12,548 nt of DNA, from NCBI GenBank assembly GCA_947589175.1, contig CANPZR010000047.1:1-12548 (forward strand). Direction: 5' to 3'. The position numbers were made by a program, and so were the translations under genes. Below are positions 7,799 to 12,548 of this stretch, one piece after another. The notes beneath the pieces are model-generated. The model was given only the letters and a program-made list of their open reading frames with translations. It had not been told where the DNA came from and did no database searches. This stretch comes from an uncultured Lachnospiraceae bacterium (GTDB lineage: Bacteria > Bacillota > Clostridia > Lachnospirales > Lachnospiraceae). The first letter of the stretch is position 1, and every line of letters begins with the position of its first letter.

Positions 7799-7835
7799 TA
7801 AGAGGTACTTTCTGCCGTGAGAACCGTACCTCTTA
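7799..7835 (-). terminator. Strong hairpin between the anchored-protein gene and rluF
   Basis: A 10-bp perfect stem (7799-7808 with 7826-7835, TAAGAGGTAC/GTACCTCTTA) encloses a smaller TTCT/AGAA stem with a 6-nt loop. On the minus strand it is preceded by an A-rich run and followed by TTAATTTTATAA-type sequence only moderately rich in U, so it may end the upstream gene's transcript. It lies only ~23 nt before the rluF ribosome binding site, so it could instead be a leader structure. The T9 run on the plus side (7843-7852) starts some 7 nt after the stem, so termination of antisense transcripts is also possible. Confidence 0.5.
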
Positions 7836-7903
7836 TAATCTTATTTTTTTTTAAAAACTTTTTTCTATAAATTATTTCAGAATGATATATCTCTCCTGGA
7901 AAA

Positions 7904-8533
7904 TCAATCGGTGACGGCCGCGCCGGACGCTGACTGAATCTCCGTATCCATCTTCTGATAAAACTGCTTAAAGGCTTCGTCGCTGTCAATGGCGTCCTGC
8001 AGCGCATCCGCGACCTCTTCCTTTAAATCGATGATCTCCTGGTTCCGGTCCGCCGAAGCGATAAAATCCTCCTGCTCTTCATCAAAGGCGCTGAAATAGA
8101 CTACATATTTTCCATCGGACGTCACCGTGACATAAAAGGCGGCCAGACAGGGAACCAGCGTCTGAATATTTTTCAGCTTCATATCGTACCGGACATAGAC
8201 GCGGTAGGCGTCAACTCCTTCATTTTCAATGACGTAGCAGTTGATATTCTGGTAATCCTCCACGTACGTGGCAAATGTGATGAATTTCTCCTTGGGAATC
8301 TGGTTCGGATCGCTGACCAGCGTGCCCAGCGTGTCAAAATCCACATTTTTCTTTGCCTCGTAATAGGAGGCGATCAGCGTGTTGATTTCCTCCTTTTCGT
8401 TCAGCATGAGCTCCGCGTTCTCCGCGCTGTGGGGCTCCGTGCCGCCCGTGGGAATCAGTGTAAGTATAAAAAATGCCAGCGCCAGAGTGGCCACTGAAAT
8501 AATAATAACCAGTTTTTTATATCGTAATTTCAT
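7904..8533 (-). CDS. Single-pass membrane-anchored extracytoplasmic protein, unknown function
   Basis: The 209-residue protein starts MKLRYKK, then one hydrophobic segment (residues ~8-29, VIIISVATLALAFFILTLI). The remaining ~180 residues are soluble and acidic, presumably outside the cell because of the positive N-terminus. No lipobox cysteine follows the hydrophobic segment, so it is an anchor rather than a lipoprotein signal. The soluble part begins with a helix (EKEEINTLIASYYEAKKNVD), then alternates predicted strands (YRVYVRYDMKL, LAAFYVTVT, KYVVYFSAF) before a helical end. Such a helix-then-sheet layout is reminiscent of NTF2-like domains, but this is a guess. The ribosome binding site is weak (CTGGG 7 nt before ATG). 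It lies 50 nt downstream of hslO and is probably co-transcribed with it. Confidence 0.8.
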   Translation of the reverse strand: MKLRYKKLVIIISVATLALAFFILTLIPTGGTEPHSAENAELMLNEKEEINTLIASYYEAKKNVDFDTLGTLVSDPNQIPKEKFITFATYVEDYQNINCYVIENEGVDAYRVYVRYDMKLKNIQTLVPCLAAFYVTVTSDGKYVVYFSAFDEEQEDFIASADRNQEIIDLKEEVADALQDAIDSDEAFKQFYQKMDTEIQSASGAAVTD

Positions 8534-8583
8534 GAAAAAACCCAGCTTTCTTTTGTCCTATTTTTCTTATGCCCGCTTGTCTG

Positions 8584-9480
8584 TCAGGAAAGAGCGCCTC
8601 TTATGCGGCTGAGCTCTTCCAGTGAGAACCGATAATGGGAATTGCAGAAATGGCAGTTCATCTCAATGGATTCCCCGTCGGCAATAATCCGATCCAGCTC
8701 AGCGGATCCCAGGCTGACCAGCGCCTTTTCCATCCGCTCTTTCGAGCAGTTACAGGAAAAGGAGGCCAAAATCCTCTCCTCTGAAAATTCCACATCCATC
8801 CCGGTCAGAATCTCCTCCAGCATGGACTCCGGCGTGTGGCCGTTTTGAAGCATCGTCGTGACCGGCTCCATCCGGGACAGCCGCTCTTCTAACACGGCAA
8901 TCACGTCCTCGCTGGTATCCGGCATAAGCTGTATCATATATCCGCCCGCCTGGGCTACCGTATTGTTCTTATTCATGAGAACGCCCAAAGCCACCGATGA
9001 GGGCGTCTGCTCGGAAACAGCAAAATAATAAGTCAGATCCTCTGCAATCTCGCCGGAGACAAGCTGCACCTGACCGGAGTACGGCTCCTTCATGCCAATA
9101 TCCCGGATCACGGTCAGAACTCCTGACCCGACGGCTCTCCCCACATCCAGCTTCCCGGCCGGGCTGGCCGGAAGACTGACGACCGGATTCGCCGGATACC
9201 CCTTTACATGGCCAAAAGCGTCTGCCGTAACGGTCAGGCCTCCCGCCGGACCGTCGCACTGAATCTGGAGCGTGAGAAGATCGCTCTTCTCCTTCATCAT
9301 AGCCCCCATCATAGCGCCGCCGGAAAGAAGCCGCCCCAGAGCCGCCGTCATAACGGGACTGGTCTGATGCCTCTCCCTCGCCTCTTCCGCCAGATTCCGG
9401 GACGTAATGGCAAAGCACCGAATCTGGCCGGAAGCCGCCACTCCCCGGACTATATAATCCTTGTATTCCAAATGTCTCAT
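8584..9480 (-). CDS. hslO: Hsp33 redox-regulated holdase chaperone
   Basis: Cytoplasmic chaperone that becomes active on oxidation and holds unfolding proteins during oxidative stress. The 298-residue length fits the family. An N-terminal substrate-binding/dimer region contains TSPVMTAALGRLLSGGAMMG and the GHVKGYPANP block; the C-terminal redox switch has CNC (C243, C245) and CHFC (C276, C279), the four zinc ligands whose oxidation triggers activity. The start needs care: GGGAG directly abuts ATG 9480, which is too close to work as its ribosome binding site, while TTG 9471 (giving MEYKDYIVRG) lies 9 nt from it and fits the usual family N-terminus; I keep 9480 as outer limit. CCGA-CAGA-TCGG forms a small hairpin overlapping the site. 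The tRNA gene lies upstream on the same strand and no clear separate promoter is visible. Confidence 0.93.
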   Translation of the reverse strand: MRHLEYKDYIVRGVAASGQIRCFAITSRNLAEEARERHQTSPVMTAALGRLLSGGAMMGAMMKEKSDLLTLQIQCDGPAGGLTVTADAFGHVKGYPANPVVSLPASPAGKLDVGRAVGSGVLTVIRDIGMKEPYSGQVQLVSGEIAEDLTYYFAVSEQTPSSVALGVLMNKNNTVAQAGGYMIQLMPDTSEDVIAVLEERLSRMEPVTTMLQNGHTPESMLEEILTGMDVEFSEERILASFSCNCSKERMEKALVSLGSAELDRIIADGESIEMNCHFCNSHYRFSLEELSRIRGALS

Positions 9481-9537
9481 CTCCCGATCTGTCGGTCTTT
9501 ACAATGCAATAAAAATGAGCGGCCGAAAACCGGACAT

Positions 9538-9555
9538 CCCTATAAGCCCTATAAG
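9538..9555. repeat. Perfect 9-bp tandem duplication
   Basis: CCCTATAAG occurs twice without a gap (9538-9546 and 9547-9555) between the tRNA 3' end and hslO. It may be a simple replication duplication; no function is evident. Confidence 0.6.
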
Positions 9556-9565
9556 ATAAAAAGAA

Positions 9566-9638
9566 TGCATCTGGAGGGATTCGAACCCCCGACCAATGGC
9601 TTCGGAAGCCACTACTCTATCCACTGAGCCACAGATGC
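9566..9638 (-). tRNA. tRNA-Arg (anticodon CCG)
   Basis: The minus strand folds into a full cloverleaf of 73 nt. The acceptor stem is GCATCTG/CAGATGC, the D arm GCTC...GAGT, the anticodon stem GTGGC/GCCAT (first pair G-U) with loop TTCCGAA and anticodon CCG (plus-strand 9603-9605), and the T arm GGGGG-TTCGAAT-CCCTC. The discriminator base is A. CCA is not encoded: the sequence after the discriminator is TTCTTTTTATC, whose U-tract may aid termination. It reads the arginine codon CGG. Confidence 0.97.
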
Positions 9639-9649
9639 ATTGCGTGTAT

Positions 9650-9677
9650 ATTATAACATATAGGCGCAATTTGTAAA
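9650..9677 (-). promoter_or_regulatory. tRNA-Arg promoter
   Basis: On the minus strand TTTACA (9672-9677) and a perfect TATAAT (9650-9655) are 16 bp apart. Transcription would start near 9643, about 5 nt before the mature tRNA. Upstream, A/T-tracts and the perfect palindrome TTCAAAATATTTTGAA (9707-9722) could form a curved UP-like element. Confidence 0.8.
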
Positions 9678-9742
9678 GGTAAAATTTGATTTTTTCAAAA
9701 ATTTTTTTCAAAATATTTTGAATTTTTTCGGCAGAAAGCATA

Positions 9743-9773
9743 CGTTCCTCCGCAGCAAAACTGCGGGGGAACG
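9743..9773 (-). terminator. 13-bp hairpin just after the DUF5688 stop
   Basis: Arms 9743-9755 and 9761-9773 (CGTTCCTCCGCAG / CTGCGGGGGAACG) pair along all 13 positions with a single G-U pair and a 5-nt loop. It begins 8 nt after the stop codon. On the minus strand it is followed by TATGCTTTCTGCC, not a proper U-tract, so it may act as a 3' stabiliser or a weak terminator rather than a textbook intrinsic one. Confidence 0.6.
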
Positions 9774-9781
9774 CAGGGAAA

Positions 9782-10672
9782 TCAATATATAAAACTGTCG
9801 CTGGCTCTGTCATAAAAATAGGCCCTGTCTGACAAGACTTCCTCCGGGCAGACATGATCCTGGTTGATCTGGCTGACCATATGGGACAGATCGTCAATGG
9901 ACAGTTCCTTCTTCGCCGGAATGATCACCAGCTCATGAATGCTGCTGGGAAGGACGTAGAGATTGGCGTTGACCCGCTCTGCCAGATTGCGGATCTCGTC
10001 CGGGTAGAGCATGACCGCGGCGCCGTATACTCCCGCCGTATTGCTCGCAATGAGCATCGGAAATTCATCGTCTTCCTCACTGCAGAAATCGATTCCCGTA
10101 TATTCCACGATCATTCGGATCATAGACTGCGTCTTGGCCGGAAGAAGCCTGGGCGTGTTCAGCTCGGCGCAGCGGTACAGCTCCGCTTTGTTGATGTTCC
10201 ACTTGTCCATCAGTTCGCCGGTGACGGACAAGGTCTCCAGTCCCCTTGACGTATGTCTCACGACAACTCCAAAGGTGACGGCCAGATCCAGAAAAGGAAA
10301 CGAGGGAATCCCCTCCAGCAGTAACTTGTTTTTCTCCGCGGAGATGAGCCGGAAAATAACCTTATCCCTGCACTCCTCCCAGGACAGGGAAAAATTCTGG
10401 TATTTGTCCGGATTGTCCCTCAGATTCTGAAGCGACTCCGCAATCTGAACGCTGACATCCTCAATCGATACTTTGCTGCGCAGATAATCCTGATAATAGC
10501 TGTCCATGTAGATCATAGGCGCTACCGATCTGCTGAAATTTTTCACTATAATGCCGTACTTGGGAATGTTATTATTTTTGGTAATCACTTCCCGTTCAAT
10601 GTGAAGCTTCCAGTCTCCCATCAGCTCGCTCAGCCTGCTGCTCACTTCTTCAATAAATTGTTCTTTTGTCAT
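9782..10672 (-). CDS. DUF5688 family protein, function unknown
   Basis: This 296-residue soluble protein opens MTKEQFIEEVSSRL and carries a central IPKYGIIVKN segment, a DKVIFRLISAEKNKLLLEGIP block, PFLDLAVTFGVVV and a C-terminal NLYVLPSSIHELVIIPA motif. Together these match my recollection of DUF5688, a family common and often multi-copy in Lachnospiraceae and with no assigned activity. There is no signal peptide, membrane helix or recognisable catalytic motif. The start ATG 10672 has GGGAG (10678-10682) 5 nt upstream. It has its own near-consensus promoter and a hairpin after its stop, so it is probably monocistronic, lying between gdhA and tRNA-Arg on the same strand. Family call fairly sure, role unknown. 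Confidence 0.85.
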   Translation of the reverse strand: MTKEQFIEEVSSRLSELMGDWKLHIEREVITKNNNIPKYGIIVKNFSRSVAPMIYMDSYYQDYLRSKVSIEDVSVQIAESLQNLRDNPDKYQNFSLSWEECRDKVIFRLISAEKNKLLLEGIPSFPFLDLAVTFGVVVRHTSRGLETLSVTGELMDKWNINKAELYRCAELNTPRLLPAKTQSMIRMIVEYTGIDFCSEEDDEFPMLIASNTAGVYGAAVMLYPDEIRNLAERVNANLYVLPSSIHELVIIPAKKELSIDDLSHMVSQINQDHVCPEEVLSDRAYFYDRASDSFIY

Positions 10673-10716
10673 ATATACTCCCTTCTGCTGCCGGGAGATT
10701 TTTTTTATACAATTAA

Positions 10717-10745
10717 ATTGTAACAGATTTTTCCATGCTTTTCAA
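10717..10745 (-). promoter_or_regulatory. Promoter of the DUF5688 gene
   Basis: Minus-strand TTGAAA (10740-10745) and TACAAT (10717-10722) are spaced by 17 bp, each one base off the sigma-A consensus. The predicted leader is about 35-40 nt and ends in a GGGAG ribosome binding site. Confidence 0.75.
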
Positions 10746-10761
10746 TTGTTGTCTAGCATAA

Positions 10762-10786
10762 TTTTGTGTCGCTTTACGCCACAAAA
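10762..10786. promoter_or_regulatory. Inverted repeat upstream of the DUF5688 promoter
   Basis: TTTTGTG (10762-10768) and CACAAAA (10780-10786) form a perfect 7-bp inverted repeat with an 11-nt spacer, located ~17 bp upstream of the -35 box and downstream of the gdhA terminator. Its place suits a regulator-binding site or a second hairpin stopping read-through. Which of the two cannot be decided from sequence. Confidence 0.35.
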
Positions 10787-10798
10787 CAGACGGCATAG

Positions 10799-10841
10799 AA
10801 AAAGACCGCCGCCCCGCGAGTTCACCGCGAAAGCGACAGCC
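10799..10841 (-). terminator. Intrinsic terminator of gdhA
   Basis: On the minus strand a GC-rich hairpin (10804-10841; arms GGCTGTCGCTTTCGCG and CGCGGGGCGGCGGTC, about 15 pairs with several G-U and one bulge, loop GTGAACT) is followed at once by TTTTTCTAT. This is a standard rho-independent arrangement about 95 nt after the gdhA stop codon. Confidence 0.8.
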
Positions 10842-10872
10842 CCTTAATTTTCATTATGCCGAATCACTCTAA

Positions 10873-10944
10873 ATTCCCCGGATATAAATCGTTCTCTAAA
10901 ACAATTCAGTATTCCCCGGATAAAATCGTTCTCTTAGACAATTC
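10873..10944. repeat. Imperfect ~38-bp tandem duplication across the gdhA stop
   Basis: Copy A (10873-10907) and copy B (10911-10944) match at 32 of 35 aligned positions, with one single-base gap and two substitutions, at a period of 38 bp. Copy B spans the last codons and stop of gdhA; copy A lies wholly in the 3' untranslated region. The core AATCGTTCTCT is common to both. Confidence 0.85.
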
Positions 10945-12268
10945 CCTGAGCAGTCATAGCGTCTGCTACTTTCTCAAATCCGGCGATGTTAGCGCCTACT
11001 ACATAGTTCTTCTCGAAACCATATTTCTTAGACGCGTCGTCGCATGCATGGAAGATGTTGACCATGATGTCTTTCAGCTTAGCGTCTACTTCCTCGAAGG
11101 ACCAGCTCAGTCTCTCGCTGTTCTGGGACATCTCCAGAGCGGAAGTAGCAACGCCGCCTGCGTTCGATGCCTTTCCAGGAGCGAACAGAACGCCGTTCTG
11201 CTGCAGATACTCGGTAGCGTCCAGCGTCGTAGGCATGTTAGCGCCCTCTGCCACAGCGATTACGCCGTTGGCAACCAGAGCCTTCGCGTCGTCCAGATTC
11301 AGCTCGTTCTGGGTTGCGCACGGAAGCGCGATATCGCATTTTACAGACCATACGCCCTTGCCCTCGTGGTACTCGGCGCTGCTTCTTGCAGCCGCGTACT
11401 CGGTCAGGCGCGCTCTCTTTACTTCCTTGACTTCCTTCAGAAGCTCTACGTCGATGCCCTCCGGATCGTAAATCCAGCCGGTGGAATCGGATACGGTAAC
11501 GACCTTAGCGCCCAGCTGCTGCGCCTTCTGTGTAGCGTAAATAGCAACGTTGCCTGCGCCGGAAACTGCTACGACCTTGCCTGCCATGTCATGTCCGTTG
11601 CACTTTAACATCTCCTCGGTGTAGTACAGAAGTCCATAGCCGGTAGCCTCTGTACGAGCCAGGGAACCGCCGTAAGTAAGTCCCTTGCCGGTGAGAACGC
11701 CCTCATAGGCGTTGCGGATTCTCTTGTACTGTCCGAACATATAGCCGATCTCGCGTCCGCCTACGCCGATATCTCCGGCGGGAACGTCCGTGTCTGCTCC
11801 GATGTGCTTGCACAGCTCGGTCATAAAGCTCTGGCAGAACGCCATGACCTCACGGTCGGATTTGCCCTTCGGATCAAAGTCCGAACCGCCCTTGCCGCCG
11901 CCGATCGGAAGGCCTGTCAGGGAGTTCTTGAAAATCTGCTCAAATCCTAAGAACTTGATAATTCCTAAATTTACAGACGGATGGAAACGAAGTCCTCCTT
12001 TGTACGGTCCAATAGCGCTGTTGAACTGTACGCGGTATCCGGTGTTCACCTGAACCTGTCCCTTGTCGTCTACCCACGGCACGCGGAACTTAATCTGTCT
12101 TTCAGGGTTTACCAGACGCTCTAACAGCGCGTCCTTGCGGTACTTCTCCTCGTTCTGCTCTACGACCGGGCGCAGAGATTCCAGAACTTCTTTTGCAGCC
12201 TGATGGAATTCCGGCTCGGCAGGATTCTTCTCGATCAGCTGAGCCAATACCTCATCTACGTATGACAT
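10934..12268 (-). CDS. gdhA: NADP-type glutamate dehydrogenase
   Basis: Interconverts 2-oxoglutarate plus ammonium and glutamate; hexameric cytoplasmic enzyme joining carbon and nitrogen metabolism. The 444 residues closely match the clostridial/E. coli GDH family. Catalytic and substrate residues are visible: K90 (YKGGLRF), K114 (FEQIFKNSL), K126 (GGGKGG), D166 (VPAGDIG) and S376 (NAGGVATSALE). The dinucleotide fold has SGAGNVA followed by TVSDSTG; the SDS motif as in E. coli GDH favours NADP(H) over the NAD form of C. symbiosum (inference). Start ATG 12268 (MSYVDEV) matches the known C. symbiosum N-terminus (after Met, SKYVD) and sits 8 nt from AGGAGG; ATG 12274 is only 2 nt away and too close. 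It has its own promoter and terminator, hence probably a single-gene unit. Its 3' end carries a tandem duplication. Confidence 0.96.
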   Translation of the reverse strand: MSYVDEVLAQLIEKNPAEPEFHQAAKEVLESLRPVVEQNEEKYRKDALLERLVNPERQIKFRVPWVDDKGQVQVNTGYRVQFNSAIGPYKGGLRFHPSVNLGIIKFLGFEQIFKNSLTGLPIGGGKGGSDFDPKGKSDREVMAFCQSFMTELCKHIGADTDVPAGDIGVGGREIGYMFGQYKRIRNAYEGVLTGKGLTYGGSLARTEATGYGLLYYTEEMLKCNGHDMAGKVVAVSGAGNVAIYATQKAQQLGAKVVTVSDSTGWIYDPEGIDVELLKEVKEVKRARLTEYAAARSSAEYHEGKGVWSVKCDIALPCATQNELNLDDAKALVANGVIAVAEGANMPTTLDATEYLQQNGVLFAPGKASNAGGVATSALEMSQNSERLSWSFEEVDAKLKDIMVNIFHACDDASKKYGFEKNYVVGANIAGFEKVADAMTAQGIV

Positions 12269-12301
12269 AGTCATAACCTCCTTAGTTTTTTGTCACCTAT
12301 C

Positions 12302-12331
12302 ATTATATAACACCCACTGTACAAAAAACAA
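12302..12331 (-). promoter_or_regulatory. gdhA: gdhA promoter
   Basis: A perfect TATAAT (plus-strand 12302-12307) with TTGTTT (12326-12331) 18 bp upstream on the minus strand. The leader would be about 25-30 nt before the AGGAGG ribosome binding site. The -10 is strong and the -35 weak, as might suit an activated or regulated promoter. Confidence 0.65.
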
Positions 12332-12335
12332 GGCT

Positions 12336-12359
12336 AATTTTCTGAAATAACAGAAATTT
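12336..12359. promoter_or_regulatory. Inverted repeat just upstream of the gdhA -35
   Basis: AATTTTCTG (12336-12344) and CAGAAATTT (12351-12359) are inverted with 8 of 9 matching bases and a 6-nt spacer, starting 5 bp upstream of the weak -35 box. The location fits an activator or repressor operator. It adjoins two AGAAATTTTTTT tracts (about 12352 and 12372) that probably bend the DNA. Confidence 0.4.
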
Positions 12360-12446
12360 TTTTCACTTTTAAAGAAATTTTTTTATGTCTGTTCTATGAT
12401 GGCAAAAATAAACTGCCTCCTGATTCCAACACCATTCCATGAGCCA

Positions 12447-12548
12447 TCAAGAAATCGAGCAGCTGTCCGCCTTAGACAGATAGCTGTTGGAGTAGTGATA
12501 ATCTCCGCTGACATCTTTTCCGAACCACTCCGGCGGGACAAAGGCGTC
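12447..12548 (-). CDS. C-terminal end of a probable CYTH-domain protein (partial)
   Basis: An open frame enters from the right edge and ends at TGA 12447-12449, giving 33 residues beginning DAFVPPEWFGKDVSGDYHY and containing SNSYLSK. The pattern F-x-P-P-x-W-F-G-x-D-V followed by Y-x-N-S-x-L-S resembles the C-terminal end of CYTH-domain (triphosphate tunnel / class IV adenylate cyclase-like) proteins of Clostridia. The catalytic tunnel residues lie outside the window, so function cannot be judged. No clear terminator separates it from the gdhA promoter; GATGGC/GCCATC (12398-12403, 12443-12448) pairs only over a long loop. Confidence 0.65.
   Translation of the reverse strand, partial: DAFVPPEWFGKDVSGDYHYSNSYLSKADSCSIS

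Noticed and set aside
7083..7820. 245-codon plus-strand frame opposite rluF
   Set aside because: Antisense shadow; the minus strand carries the conserved S4 and GRLDKD motifs.
9566..9638. tRNA-Arg as an integration site of a mobile element
   Set aside because: No integrase, no direct repeat of the tRNA 3' end and no accessory genes are present in the window.
9499..9897. 132-codon minus-strand frame running through the tRNA gene
   Set aside because: It overlaps the tRNA and the DUF5688 3' end and has no domain; the tRNA fold is unambiguous.
10856..11608. 250-codon plus-strand frame opposite gdhA
   Set aside because: Antisense shadow of a strongly conserved dehydrogenase gene with biased codon use.
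12398..12448. GATGGC/GCCATC pair as a terminator of the CYTH-like gene
   Set aside because: Only 6 bp with a ~39-nt loop and no U-tract directly after the stem; too weak to call.

Overview
The window looks like chromosome of a Gram-positive member of the Clostridia, most probably family Lachnospiraceae. The grounds are strong GGAGG-type ribosome binding sites, AT-rich promoters in GC-balanced coding DNA, several likely TTG starts, a DUF5688 protein (a family I know mainly from Lachnospiraceae), a SpoVB-type flippase, a clostridial hexameric glutamate dehydrogenase and a divergent Lachnospiraceae-type NAD-dependent DNA ligase. I see no integrase, transposase, phage gene or CRISPR array; most of the window reads as stable housekeeping chromosome.

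Layout from left to right. Positions 1-148 are a non-coding tail with degenerate short repeats. A very large minus-strand gene (149-3430) encodes about twelve membrane helices followed by a ~720-residue low-complexity tail built from four families of tandem repeats. It is divergently transcribed from a plus-strand SpoVB/MurJ-like lipid-linked polysaccharide flippase (3549-5039), the only plus-strand gene. The flippase converges, with a gap of only 3 bases, on a minus-strand series: ligA-type DNA ligase (5043-7004), rluF-type 23S rRNA pseudouridine synthase (7050-7763), a membrane-anchored protein of unknown function (7904-8533), hslO/Hsp33 redox chaperone (8584-9480), tRNA-Arg(CCG) (9566-9638), a DUF5688 protein (9782-10672) and NADP-type glutamate dehydrogenase gdhA (10934-12268). 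At the right edge is the 3' end of a gene whose C-terminus resembles CYTH-domain proteins.

Transcription units read from the sequence: gdhA has its own promoter and a hairpin-plus-U-tract terminator; the DUF5688 gene has a near-consensus promoter and a long hairpin after its stop; tRNA-Arg has a strong promoter with a perfect TATAAT. hslO and the anchored protein are spaced like an operon, as are rluF and ligA, with a hairpin between the two pairs.

The most unusual object is the large membrane protein with the repeat-built tail. Its family is unknown to me, its 48-bp repeats are almost identical at DNA level (so copy number may vary), and it sits head-to-head with a polysaccharide flippase, which suggests but does not show a cell-envelope role. 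Second is the DNA ligase, which keeps the catalytic KLDG lysine but lacks several residues known to be essential in E. coli LigA. The rest is largely ordinary.
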